From positions 1 through 64,000 of the forward strand of contig CAVTOY010000011.1 in NCBI GenBank assembly GCA_963736445.1: a stretch of DNA of 64,000 nt, read 5' to 3'. Origin of the DNA: Thiosocius sp963736445. GTDB taxonomy: Bacteria > Pseudomonadota > Gammaproteobacteria > Chromatiales > Chromatiaceae. The notes under the pieces are model-generated. The model was not told the DNA's origin and did not search any database. It saw only the letters and a list, made by a program, of their open reading frames with translations. Positions 1 to 7,894 of the stretch are shown one piece after another; positions within the stretch are counted from its first letter, which is position 1, and each line of letters starts with the position of its first letter. The position numbers and the translations under genes are program-made.

Positions 1-445
1 CCCCAGGGGCGTTTCCGGTGCAGCATGGCTCGGGGATGCCCCCGGGAAAAGAAAACTGGGTGAACAACTTCTTCATCCCTTGCTCATCCTGGGAGACGTT
101 CGGATAAAGCTCGCTGTATGTACCCTCCAGATAGCTGTTGGCCACCAGCGCCGGCCCACCATGCCCGGGGCCCGTGACGTCGATCACGTTCAAGTCGTAT
201 TGCCGGATGATCCGGTTAAGGTGGACGTAAACGAAATTCAAGCCCGATGTTGTGCCCCAGTGTCCCAATAATCTGGGCTTGATGTGTTCCAGCTTCAAGG
301 GCTCTTTGAGCAGCGGATTATCGTACAAATAGATCTGGCCGACCGATAGATAATTGGCGGCCCGCCAATAGGCGTCCATCTTGCGCAGCAGATCGGACGA
401 CAGCGGCTGGTCCATGAGCTTAGGCGTTTGAATTTTGCTGACCAT
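1..445 (-). CDS. xfp: Phosphoketolase, N-terminal part (runs off window)
   Basis: This is the first ~148 codons of a D-xylulose-5-phosphate/D-fructose-6-phosphate phosphoketolase, a thiamine-diphosphate enzyme that splits sugar phosphates to acetyl phosphate in the cytoplasm. The reading frame shows the family's N-terminal landmarks: YWRAANYLSVGQIYL, then LLGHWGTTSGLNF, then DVTGPGHGGPALVAN with the His/Gly-rich ThDP-site loop. The ATG at 445 follows an A/G-rich AAGGAAAAAG stretch. The start overlaps the 3' end of the acetate kinase remnant by 26 nt, so the two were once translationally coupled; acetate kinase would use the acetyl phosphate product. No defect is visible in the part present, but the remaining ~650 codons lie outside the window. 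Confidence 0.9.
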   Translation of the reverse strand, partial: MVSKIQTPKLMDQPLSSDLLRKMDAYWRAANYLSVGQIYLYDNPLLKEPLKLEHIKPRLLGHWGTTSGLNFVYVHLNRIIRQYDLNVIDVTGPGHGGPALVANSYLEGTYSELYPNVSQDEQGMKKLFTQFSFPGGIPEPCCTGNAPG

Positions 446-876
446 GAACTTTTTCCTTTTTCATTAGGAGGTTTAGATCGCAGCAGACTGATTCCGCGAT
501 CACGACTTCCTCATCCCTGTGTATGACGCAAACAGCAACCCGGTTGGTCTCTGTGGAGATCACTTTCGCATTGGTCAAATTGCGTTCCTCCTCGATCTCG
601 ACCCGAAGAAACGGCAGTCCCTCGCAGATCCATGCCCGAACAGCCGGCGCGTTTTCGCCAATGCTGGCAGCGAACGCCAGCGTGTCGAGGCCGCCCAGCG
701 CTGCCGCGAACCCGCCGATCCATCCGGCCGTGCGCCACCTTACGGCTGAACAAGGCGAAGTTGACCCCCCCTCCATATCCATGGGTTCCTAACGGCAAAG
801 GATTCCCCCTCCGCTCGTCAGTGTGTTCAGAGACTTCGACTACATAATCACGCAGCGGAAGTGCAGGCGTATTCAT
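420..876 (-). pseudogene. glgX start fused out of frame to acetate kinase end
   Basis: The first ~45 codons from the ATG at 876 read like the N-terminus of a glycogen debranching enzyme (PLPLGTHGYGGGVNFALFSR; family pattern PLGA...GVNFALFS). Around 735-750 the homology stops. In another frame the sequence continues as the last ~95 residues of acetate kinase: FAAALGGLDTLAFAASIGEN, then ICEGLPFLRVEIEEERN and a DEEVVIAESV tail, ending at the TAA at 420. A large deletion therefore removed the end of glgX and most of ackA and joined the stubs out of frame. The normal lengths are ~700 and ~400 residues. No working enzyme can be made from either part. Confidence 0.75.
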
Positions 877-888
877 GCTCGAATTGGA

Positions 889-1671
889 TCATCGCTGCCA
901 CAGAATATGCGCATCTTCCAGCGGAACCGCCACGCCATCGTAGTACGGTATCAAGCGCACCGTATAATCCGTCGTCGGGCGTGCAGTGGGCACCTCTGCG
1001 CGGTAAGCGAAGCCGTTGCTCGCGCCCACCAGTTGCCGCATGCGCGCCATCTCCAACCGCTCTGGCGCACCACCTTCGGCGCCGTTGGCATAAAGCTCCA
1101 CCCGCACCATCTCCGGGTCGAGTTCATCGAGATACACCTGAACCTCAAAGAGGTGTTGCGCGCCATCCTTGTCGAGCACCTGGCGAAAATAACCCTGCTG
1201 ATAGAGCAGCCCCACGCCGATGACCGGCACGCCCAGATCGCTGGCGGCCTTGAGCTGGTCGCCGGCCACGTTGCCCAGCCCACCCGAGTAGATGGGCAAG
1301 GCCTCGCTCAACATGAATTCCATACTGAAATACGCAACACTGCCCAGTTGCGATTGCGGATTGGCTTGCTGGAACCACGCCAGTGCCTCTGCGGCATCGC
1401 GCCTGGCGTGCACCAGGTCGTCCAGGTTCTTGCGGAAAGCGGGATCGGACAAAACACGTTGGAGTTTCTCCCGCGAGACCGTCTGCAGAATGCCCCAGGG
1501 GTTATGGGTGAGCTCCCATAACACCGGGTCGAGCTGCCGCCACACCTGGTCGGTAGCATGATTCCATGACCAGCGCATATCCAGGGAAAGCTCGGCCACG
1601 GAATCGAATCCCGATATGTCGGTGGGTAAGAGAAGCTCCTTCGGGTGGCCGACTCGTGATTGTTCGCTCAT
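889..1671 (-). pseudogene. Glycogen (alpha-glucan) phosphorylase with in-frame internal deletion
   Basis: A 260-residue open frame that joins both ends of a long-type alpha-glucan phosphorylase (normally ~840 residues). Residues 1 to ~180 match the family's N-terminal DUF3417-type region (DMRWSWNHATDQVWRQLDP, then SVAYFSMEFMLSEALPIYSG and GVGLLYQQGYFRQ). Residues ~182-260 match the extreme C-terminus (HLFEVQVYLDELDPEMVRVE, then YTVRLIPYYDGVAVPLEDAH ending in ILWQR). The whole catalytic core, including the pyridoxal-phosphate lysine region, is missing. Because the deletion kept the frame, a stable mini-protein could still be produced. Its ATG overlaps the stop of the phosphoglucomutase remnant (ATGA), as in a compact operon. 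Confidence 0.8.
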
Positions 1672-1929
1672 CGCCTCTTCTTCACTTTAGTCCTGGGCGC
1701 TATCTCCGACCACCGCTTGGGCGCTCCCAATGCAGCATCGAAGATGGTCTGCGCTTCCTCCAGGATGCGGGCAGATGGTCCCTTCACGGAAGTTCTTCGC
1801 ATCGATCCTGTAGGTGTCCTCCGGGCCGGACGGGCTCGCAGCAAACCATCTGCTCTCGGTAATCACCTTCAATCGGCCACGGGGTGCAACGTTGCCCGGC
1901 GCGTGGCTGGGGATGGTCAAGAGTTTCAC
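1668..1929 (-). pseudogene. Phosphoglucomutase C-terminal remnant, frameshifted
   Basis: The frame from 1929 reads APGNVAPRGRLKVITESRWF, AASPSGPEDTYRIDAKNF, which matches the C-terminal phosphate-binding region of alpha-phosphoglucomutase (family: APGN..IGGLKV...WFA.RPSGTEDTYKIYAESF). After the FREG at ~1790 the homology moves to another frame (GPSARILEEAQTIFDAALGA), so there is a frameshift, and the second frame ends at the TGA overlapping the next start. Only ~85 of ~550 residues remain. Several motif residues are also changed (RPSGTED is ASPSGPED), which fits long-standing decay. Confidence 0.65.
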
Positions 1930-1983
1930 ACCAGACAGGTCGAGTGCGTTGTGACCGTCATGGCGTGGCGCCCCCCTGGCTGA

Positions 1984-2330
1984 CTCTGCGTCAGCGCAGC
2001 GCTCTTGGACGCTATGCGCTCGATCAGAGCGTTCCAGGATTCAGCGAAAGATTGCCACGCCATCCTGCTGCAATTGCGCAGCAAGCGCCCCATAGTCAAC
2101 GTCGGCGCGGGCAAACTCAGCGCGCATGGCTTCGGCATCACCGCCGTCGGCGGGTAACGCGCTATGTATTTGCCCATGCTGGGGGCGAACGCGAGCAGCG
2201 TTTTCTGAGGCATGGTGTTGATGGTATCCGGCGCAGCGAGCACCTCAGCGTACAGGGTATCCAGCGCATCAGGACCTTTGGTCCCGGTGCTGGCCCAGCG
2301 CAGGCGCTGCGGCCGCGCACCTGCTGACGA
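1984..2330 (-). pseudogene. Transaldolase C-terminal remnant, frameshifted twice
   Basis: The minus strand reads GARPQRLRWASTGTKGPDAL then DTLYAEVLAAPDTINTMPQK, the C-terminal signature of transaldolase (WASTGTK...LYVEALIGPDTVNTMP). The match then jumps frame to HGQIHSALPADGGDAEAMRA, then QLQQDGVAIF, and returns to the first frame as FAESWNALIERIASKSAALT. At least two compensating frameshifts are needed. Only the last third of the protein is present; the start is lost upstream, where the sequence meets the small PLD-N gene. It may come from a plain transaldolase or from the long transaldolase/phosphoglucose isomerase fusion. Confidence 0.65.
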
Positions 2331-2364
2331 TAAAAGACAACCCTGCGATCGTCTGGCATAAAAT

Positions 2365-2547
2365 TCAGAACGGTTTTTTACCGGGTCCCGCAAAGTACCA
2401 GATGACAAGACCGATCAGGGGAAGGAGGAATACCACCAGGGCCCAAATCACCTTTTCAATAAGCTGCGCCGAACTTTGCAGAATCATGACAATGGCAAAA
2501 ATATCTGCAATCAGGATGATTAATCCGCCGATTCCTGTGATTTCCAC
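2365..2547 (-). CDS. Small two-helix membrane protein, PLD-nuclease N-terminal type
   Basis: A 60-residue protein with two hydrophobic segments: residues ~5-25 (GGLIILIADIFAIVMIL) and ~33-55 (VIWALVVFLLPLIGLVIWYF), ending in GPGKKPF. This is the pattern of the phospholipase_D-nuclease N-terminal (PLDc_N) family, small membrane proteins of unknown role that often accompany stress genes. The start is a GTG at 2547, supported by a strong GGAGGAAG ribosome site 4-10 nt upstream. It is intact although its downstream neighbours on the same strand are all decayed, so it probably has its own promoter. Confidence 0.8.
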   Translation of the reverse strand: MEITGIGGLIILIADIFAIVMILQSSAQLIEKVIWALVVFLLPLIGLVIWYFAGPGKKPF

Positions 2548-2649
2548 TACTTCCTCCGGGATTTGTTCGATTGGTCCGACAAAGGCGATACGGTCACGAT
2601 ACCAATTTACCCATGACCACGCGCCGAAGTCCGTAGCGAATCAGGCGCG

Positions 2650-3651
2650 CTACAGCTTGCCACCCGTATCTCCCATCCAGGCACCAATCCGGCTCGGCGA
2701 TGCCATGCCCTTCAGAAACTTGAAGAGGTCACTGTCCGTTGAAAGAACAAGGGTGGTGTTTTCCGCAATAATGGTGCGGTAAGACTGCATAGTGCGCGTG
2801 AATTCGTAGAACTCCACCGCTTCGGGACTTCGGTTATACGCCGCGGCGTAGATCTCGGTAGCCTTCGCGTCCGCGACGCCGCGGATCTCCTCGACCTGCC
2901 GGTAGGCTTCCGACTGGATCTTGTTCAGATCGCGCAAACGGTCACCGCGAATTCTTGCCGCCTCACCATTGCCTTCGGAGAGGAAACGTTCGGCGATCTG
3001 GCGCCGTTCGCTGATCATTCGATCGTATATCTTTGGGCGGACGCTCTCGTTGTAATTAATCCGTTTGAAACGGATGTCGAGCAACTCGATGCCAAAGATC
3101 TTTACCTTTTCCGCAGCCGCGGCAAAGATTTCACGCTCGACCAGCTCGCGACCCTTCTGAATTGGCACCAGGGCACCCATATCCCGTTCGCGTTCAGCCG
3201 TCGTCAGCAGTGCATCGCGCAACGGGACGCGGTCTTTGGTGGTTCGGATGATCTCGATCAGTTCATGCTTGGCGACCGCATTGCGGGTCTCGCTGCCCAG
3301 AATGTCGTCGAGGCGCGACTGGGCACTGCGTTCGTCGCGTAATCTCAGGAAATACTGCAGGGGATCCGTGATCCGCCAGCGGGCAAAAAGATCAACCGAG
3401 ATATAGAGCTTGTCCTTGGTCGGCATATCCGAAGGACTTCCGTCCCACTCGAGAACCCTTTTGTCTATTGCATTGACCTCCTGAACAAAGGGCACCTTAA
3501 ACTTCAGGCCGGCGGAAGTCACAGGTTCGCCAACTGGCTTACCGAACTGAGTGATTATGACTTGCTCGACTTCGCTAACCGTATACAGCGAACTCACTGC
3601 CAGGTAGGTGCCGATCGCAACAACGACCAAAGCGGCTATCAACCTGCTCAT
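2650..3651 (-). CDS. hflC: HflC, SPFH-family modulator of FtsH protease
   Basis: A 333-residue protein with an N-terminal membrane anchor (residues ~4-24), then an SPFH/band-7 domain (VSEVEQVIITQFGKPVG, KFKVPFVQEVNAIDKRVLEW) and the helical EAARIRGDRLRDLNKIQSEA region. It ends with the FYEFTRTMQSYR segment typical of HflC. With HflK it forms the periplasm-facing cage around FtsH. Its ATG overlaps the stop of hflK (ATGA), so the two are translationally coupled. Length and motifs are normal for the family. Confidence 0.93.
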   Translation of the reverse strand: MSRLIAALVVVAIGTYLAVSSLYTVSEVEQVIITQFGKPVGEPVTSAGLKFKVPFVQEVNAIDKRVLEWDGSPSDMPTKDKLYISVDLFARWRITDPLQYFLRLRDERSAQSRLDDILGSETRNAVAKHELIEIIRTTKDRVPLRDALLTTAERERDMGALVPIQKGRELVEREIFAAAAEKVKIFGIELLDIRFKRINYNESVRPKIYDRMISERRQIAERFLSEGNGEAARIRGDRLRDLNKIQSEAYRQVEEIRGVADAKATEIYAAAYNRSPEAVEFYEFTRTMQSYRTIIAENTTLVLSTDSDLFKFLKGMASPSRIGAWMGDTGGKL

Positions 3652-4709
3652 GATCCTTCTCGCTTCTGGGCGTCCAGATTGAGCAACGGCAGGATGCCGC
3701 TGGTTTGCTCGTCGACGATGATCTTGGACCGTATGCCCGGCAAGACGTCCTGCAGGGTCTCGATATAGATTCGTCGGCGTGTAACCTCAGGGGCCTTTGT
3801 GTATTCCGCGAGTAGAGCGCTGAATCTTGCGACATCGCCTTCAGCTTCATTGATTCGCTTGAGCCGATAGCCGTCGGCCTCACGGATGCGCTGATCCTTC
3901 TCCCCTTCGGCCAATGGGATCACCTTGTTGTAGTCACGGCGCGCCTCGTTGATCAGTTTTTCCTTCTCCTGCTGCGCCTGGTTTACCTCGTTAAACGACT
4001 CCTGCACCGGTTGGGGCGGATTGATGTTCTTCAACTGCACCTGATCGATGCTGATCCCCATCGCGTACTTGGTCGAAAGCGCCTGCATCTTGGTCAACGC
4101 CTCCGACTCGATTTCCTGTCGGCCGATCGTGATCACCTCATCCACGGTGCGATCACCAACGACCTCGCGCATGACCGACTCCGAGACATAGCGTAGCGTT
4201 TCGCTCGGTTCCCGCACCTCGAAGAGATACTTCATGGGTTCGGATACGCGGTACTGAACCACCCACTCCACCAGTGCAGCGTTCAGGTCACCGGTCACCA
4301 TCTCGGTTTCTCGCCTGGTTTCCCGCTCGCCGCCGCGCGCACCCTGATAGGGATCCCCGGCACCCGGCGTGGTAAACCCGAATTCCTGTTTCAATTGCCG
4401 CTTCACCGGAACGATTGTTGCCGTATCGATGCCCAATGGCAGTTTGAAATGCAGGCCTGGCGGAACATCCTTGAGATACTTGCCGAATCGTTGCACCACC
4501 GCGACAGAGTCGCTTGGGACGGTGTAATAGGCGGTCCATGCCCCCAACCCAGCCAGAAACAGTGCGGCAAGAACGATGAGACCACGCGGTCCACCGCTTG
4601 GCAGCATCAGCCTGAGCGAATTGCCACCTCGCCGCAGTATATCCTCGAGGTCCGGCGGGTTCGTTCCACTCCCCCAGGCCCCGGCGCGCGGGTCGTTATT
4701 GTTCTGCAT
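3648..4709 (-). CDS. hflK: HflK, SPFH-family modulator of FtsH protease
   Basis: A 353-residue protein. The N-terminus carries PPDLEDILRR, a typical HflK cytoplasmic tail, then a membrane helix (~residues 33-52, LIVLAALFLAGLGAWTAYYT) and a band-7 domain (FGKYLKDVPPGLHFKLPLGI). The QVQLKNINPPQPVQESFNEV segment is an HflK hallmark. The ATG at 4709 was chosen over upstream in-frame starts because MQNNNDPR is the conserved beginning and an AGAGGA lies ~12 nt upstream. It is the first gene of a hflK-hflC pair; hflX is not visible upstream. A TGTACG-N4-CGTACA palindrome lies ~160 bp upstream. Confidence 0.93.
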   Translation of the reverse strand: MQNNNDPRAGAWGSGTNPPDLEDILRRGGNSLRLMLPSGGPRGLIVLAALFLAGLGAWTAYYTVPSDSVAVVQRFGKYLKDVPPGLHFKLPLGIDTATIVPVKRQLKQEFGFTTPGAGDPYQGARGGERETRRETEMVTGDLNAALVEWVVQYRVSEPMKYLFEVREPSETLRYVSESVMREVVGDRTVDEVITIGRQEIESEALTKMQALSTKYAMGISIDQVQLKNINPPQPVQESFNEVNQAQQEKEKLINEARRDYNKVIPLAEGEKDQRIREADGYRLKRINEAEGDVARFSALLAEYTKAPEVTRRRIYIETLQDVLPGIRSKIIVDEQTSGILPLLNLDAQKREGS

Positions 4710-4870
4710 TGACACTTGGTCGTCCTCTTTTCCAGTTTCTATCAGCCGCCTGTTTTCGCCACGCGACCGGCAAAGCCGTCCATGAGGCATCTCTCGACAT
4801 GTCAACCTGACGCGATCGATGGCGGCACAGGAGGCGGAAACTAAGACTAGGTGCATAGCAGGGCACGGTC

Positions 4871-4886
4871 TGTACGGTTGCGTACA
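4871..4886. promoter_or_regulatory. TGTACG-N4-CGTACA palindrome upstream of hflK
   Basis: The sequence TGTACGGTTGCGTACA is a perfect 6-bp inverted repeat around 4 bp. Its TGTAC-N6-GTACA layout has the geometry of Crp/Fnr-family operators. It lies 162 bp before the hflK start. A second perfect copy lies upstream of the CsbD gene and weaker copies elsewhere in the window. Confidence 0.5.
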
Positions 4887-4899
4887 TAGTGGCTTCTAG

Positions 4900-4912
4900 C
4901 CCGCTTATCTCA
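4900..4912 (+). repeat. Solo transposon-type end
   Basis: CCCGCTTATCTCA matches the first 13 bases of the 15-bp terminal repeats of the element at 11518-11693. The following GTTTCATTGCGAGGGCGG also resembles the inside of that element (GTTTCGTTGCGAGGGCGG). No partner end is visible nearby. Confidence 0.55.
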
Positions 4913-4925
4913 ACGAGTTTCATTG

Positions 4926-5048
4926 CGAGGGCGGTAGCCACTACCTGCGCCGACTTTTCCGCGACGGACCGGTTGCACAGGGCAGTCGACTGGCGAACCT
5001 GCGAACCCCGGCATTTGCCAGCGACGCCTCGTTTGGCACCAGTTATTA
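4926..5048 (+). repeat. Dispersed ~125-bp repeat, copy 1
   Basis: By eye this is about three-quarters identical to 8332-8460. Most differences fall at third positions of one plus frame (EGGSHYLRRLF here, EGGSRYLRRLF there), so both look like fragments of a once-coding sequence. It directly follows the solo transposon-type end, which suggests a transposase origin. The family is not identified. Confidence 0.5.
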
Positions 5049-5474
5049 AATCAAAGCGCCTGCTCGAATGGTCAGGCCTGAGATCTCCTGGTAGGCCGAG
5101 TGAATGCAGACACAGCCGGTCATCGAGACGATGAGCACGCTGATCGGCGTCTCTCTCATCGAAAAGCGCCCGTCTCTGGCACGCGCCCGATAAGTACGCC
5201 GACGCGGGACCGGCCCCGAGCCAGGGCCCTGTGTGGCAAGCCGCAATGGCCGCAAACCGATCGGTTCGAAGCTGAGCGTCCGCTGGATGGCGCTGCCACG
5301 TCGAGGAACTGGCAGATAGACGGACGCCAGTGCCGCTCACGCTGTCATGCATGCACCCGTTCGTGCATTTACCCTCTCCCTGGGATGTGCTCCACTGGGT
5401 CTTATGAATCGCGCGGCCTCGTGCATGGCGAAGGTCGCCCCGAGCATGATCCCCGTGCGATAAGGGGGCGCACG

Positions 5475-5678
5475 CTACTTTTCGCTGCGCTCTTCGAATT
5501 GCTTGACCTGCTTTTCCGCCTGGTCCTGCGTGGCGCCGAAGGTCTCCTGGATCTTCCCCGCCAGCTCATCGCCTTTGCCGGTAATCTCGTCGACGCGGTC
5601 GTCAGTGACCTTACCCCATTGCCCCTTGATCATGCCCTTGAACTGCTTCCAGTTGCCTTCGACGATATTCCAGTTCAT
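5475..5678 (-). CDS. CsbD-family stress protein
   Basis: A 67-residue hydrophilic protein beginning MNWNIVEGNWKQFKGMIKGQ, followed by WGKVTDDRVDEITGKGDELA and an amphipathic C-terminal helix. This is the complete CsbD (UPF0337) domain, a small general-stress protein of unknown biochemical role. An AGGGG ribosome site lies just upstream of the ATG at 5678. The perfect 16-bp palindrome at 5806-5821 lies 128 bp upstream. Confidence 0.93.
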   Translation of the reverse strand: MNWNIVEGNWKQFKGMIKGQWGKVTDDRVDEITGKGDELAGKIQETFGATQDQAEKQVKQFEERSEK

Positions 5679-5805
5679 TTTCGACCCCTATGCTTTGTTC
5701 CCCGAATGGCGGACTCGCCCATCGGGCATGCTGCGCCGAGGTGGACTGCATGTTGCGACGGCGCACTATGCACGGAGCAGTCTGGGCGCATCACCGGGGG
5801 GAGTC

Positions 5806-5821
5806 TGTACGGTGCCGTACA
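5806..5821. promoter_or_regulatory. TGTACG-N4-CGTACA palindrome upstream of csbD
   Basis: TGTACGGTGCCGTACA is a perfect inverted repeat (7-bp arms around TG). It matches the copy at 4871-4886 at both conserved arms. Its position upstream of a stress gene fits an operator, but the regulator is not proved. Confidence 0.5.
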
Positions 5822-5957
5822 TTGTCACGCTGCGCCGAGACGACCCAGCCCGACCGAAAGCCGGGGTCGCCTTTGTCGCCCCTGGGGTTTGCATTGCGGC
5901 ACGGCTGGTTTGTCCTTCGCTAAAGCAGCAAAACTGCGCGGTGCGAATAGCTACCGC

Positions 5958-6170
5958 CTAATTGCTACCGGGCTTTGTCGCTTCGCGGATGCTGTCGCCG
6001 GCTTTTTCCATCTGCTCGCCGGCCTTTTCCACCGCGTCGTCGATCTTCTCACCGGCCGTTTCTGCCGGGCCCTGCTGCTCGCAGGCCGCAAGCGTTACCA
6101 GCATTGCCCCAGCCAGCAGTGCACTCGCGACCATGGCGGTACTGAGCGCCCCGATAAATTTCTTGATCAT
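5958..6170 (-). CDS. Small entericidin-like lipoprotein
   Basis: A 70-residue protein with a signal peptide ending in a lipobox (MLVTLAAC, lipidated Cys near residue 28). A charged helical tail follows, with repeats of the type GEKIDDAVEKAGEQMEKAGD. It should be an outer-membrane or periplasmic lipoprotein; the tail recalls entericidin-type and other small stress lipoproteins. The start at 6170 (MIKKFIGALS) was chosen over MKSTLEIID at 6197 because a GGAG lies ~11 nt before it. Its function is unknown. Confidence 0.75.
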   Translation of the reverse strand: MIKKFIGALSTAMVASALLAGAMLVTLAACEQQGPAETAGEKIDDAVEKAGEQMEKAGDSIREATKPGSN

Positions 6171-6443
6171 GTCAATTATCTCCAGAGTACTTTTCATTAC
6201 ATTTTCGGTCGGTTCCGTTGGCGTGAAGCTACGCGGAGCCCTTGTCCCCGTCTGTCTGCTGCCGCACATTGCCGGCCATCTGGCAGCGACAGGCGTCGGT
6301 GAACCCGGACCGCTGGCGCTTGGCGGTGCTGCCGGGTGAGGGCCGAGTTATACGGATGGCTACGCGGCAGCCGCATGAACGGCGCGCCGGCGGCATATGC
6401 CGTCGACCCTGATCGAGGGTGCTCAATTGTCGGGAGGTTGCCA

Positions 6444-6686
6444 ATGACCGATCTTCATGCCCACCTACCCGATCCCCGTCAGAATCATCCGCTCGCTGCC
6501 CTGCCCGCAAAGGAAAGCGCCAGCCTGTTCCGCAATCTGGAGCGGGTTTCGATGCCGCTGGGCGAATCGGTATGCGAACCCGCAATGCCGATGCGACACG
6601 TCTATTTCCCTACTACCTGCAGCGTGTCGCTGCTGTACGTGATGGAGGACGGTGCGTCGGCCGAGATCGCCCTGGTCGGTCGCTGA
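6444..6686 (+). pseudogene. Crp/Fnr-type regulator, truncated after 80 residues
   Basis: The ATG at 6444 has a GGGAGG ribosome site. The protein reads NHPLAALPAKESASLFRNLE, then MPLGESVCEPAMPMRHVYFP, closely matching the start of the regulator at 9330 and more distantly the intact one at 12110. It then runs into a stop at 6684-6686 after EIALVGR, where the others continue with GNEG. Most of the effector domain and the whole helix-turn-helix are missing, and nothing downstream restores them. It is a 3'-truncated paralogue; the remaining fragment cannot bind DNA. Confidence 0.75.
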
Positions 6687-7033
6687 ATCCGCGGTTCTTT
6701 TTTCTCAGCCTCTGCCCCTCCCGGAGCCGCACAACGGACCGCGACGCCACATATTGCGACGGCATCGCCGGAATTGTTGTTGCAACGCGGCGCTCCAACC
6801 TGAGTTTAATGACGCCCGCCAGTTTTCTTTCGCAATTCCCGCATACAGTTCGCAGGTTCATTGGCGACGTCCTTGCGGCACTGCGACCACATCGACGACT
6901 GGGCGAATGACCCAGCCATCTTTTCGCCACGCCCTGAAGCCTATAAGCTACCTCGAGATCGTTTCCGACGGGTAGCCCCATTCGACGTCGAACGGACTAC
7001 CCGACTCCAAGCCGAGAACACCCGTATCATCGC
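6687..7033. other. Non-coding stretch after truncated regulator
   Basis: No gene is supported here. Sequence matching the lost part of the Crp-type gene is absent, so the truncation was a deletion or replacement rather than a single stop. The origin of the replacing sequence is not recognisable. Confidence 0.4.
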
Positions 7034-7894
7034 CTAGCCAACGACCTCACTGACTCTCAAAGTCACGCTCAGCGACGGATGCTCGTGACCGATACCGATA
7101 TAGTCTCCAGACACTGGCGGTACCGCCTCCGGATGGCGTGCGACGGCCACCGCAATATGCCGGTCACCAGCCAATTCACCAGTGGTTGGGTCGAAGCCTT
7201 TCCAACCAGCACCGGGCAAGTAGACCTCAGCCCAGGCGTGAGTTGAGGCATTGTCAGTGTCGCCACCCCACGTGAACAGATACCCACTGACAAAGCGGCT
7301 TGCCAGCCCCAAATGACGGCATGCCTCCATGAACAGGGCCGCGAAATCTCGGCAGGAACCATTTTTTTGTTTCAGCGTAAAAGACGGCGATTGCACTCCC
7401 TGCTCTTCACGAATCCGGTAAGAGAACCCAGCGGCAATCGCGTGGTTGACCCAGTCGAGCAATGTGAGTGTTTGCGTGGGCTGCCGCAACCCGAGGGCAT
7501 CCAGCCATTGAGAAATCGCCGCACGGTCAGATGGATATACCGACTGCAGGAAAGGATCGAGTTCGATGCGATCCCATTCGGTATAGGCAAAGGGATGCAT
7601 CACGGCGTAGTCGTCGAGCAGGAAGTTAAATGGATTCTCGTCGTAGTGCTGGATTGTTACCTCGCTGGCGATGCGCAACAGATTTGTCGGCTCGGCTACC
7701 ACTACCACCCCGAGCGAGTTGTCCAGCACGTCGCGTTTCCACTGCAGCGTATGCTGTGGAACGATCTCCAAGGTCGAAAACTCGATGCGAACGTTGTGGT
7801 TCTCTCTCGGGCGCAACATCAGGCGGTGTGGCAAAAGCCGCACGGGCATCAAGAATTTGTATTCAGTCACATGTTGGATGTGCAGTCGCCGCAT
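7034..7894 (-). CDS. Transglutaminase-like cysteine protease family protein
   Basis: A 286-residue protein with an N-terminal bacterial-transglutaminase beta domain (MRRLHIQHVTEYKFLMPVRL, LMLRPRENHNVRI) and a C-terminal transglutaminase-like core. The likely catalytic triad is visible: Cys in KQKNGSCRDFAALFMEACRH, His in DNASTHAWAEVYLPG and Asp in GWKGFDPTTG. Such proteins act as cysteine proteases or amidases in the cytoplasm; the substrate is unknown. The ATG at 7894 starts the conserved MRRLxIxHxTxY motif; a longer upstream frame lacks similarity. Single gene, no operon partner. Confidence 0.88.
   Translation of the reverse strand: MRRLHIQHVTEYKFLMPVRLLPHRLMLRPRENHNVRIEFSTLEIVPQHTLQWKRDVLDNSLGVVVVAEPTNLLRIASEVTIQHYDENPFNFLLDDYAVMHPFAYTEWDRIELDPFLQSVYPSDRAAISQWLDALGLRQPTQTLTLLDWVNHAIAAGFSYRIREEQGVQSPSFTLKQKNGSCRDFAALFMEACRHLGLASRFVSGYLFTWGGDTDNASTHAWAEVYLPGAGWKGFDPTTGELAGDRHIAVAVARHPEAVPPVSGDYIGIGHEHPSLSVTLRVSEVVG

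Larger units (their letters stand above)
4710..5474. other. Long intergenic region upstream of hflK
   Basis: I see no convincing gene in this stretch. It holds a 16-bp palindrome (4871-4886), a solo copy of the transposon-like end (4900-4912) and a ~125-bp repeat (4926-5048). Open frames crossing it have no family resemblance and no good ribosome site. A short minus-strand frame starting with MRETPISVLIVSMTGC (around 5159) is the least unlikely but remains unsupported. Confidence 0.5.

Noticed and set aside
5100..6302. 400-codon plus-strand open frame
   Set aside because: It runs antisense across the clear CsbD gene and the lipoprotein gene and has no recognisable motif.
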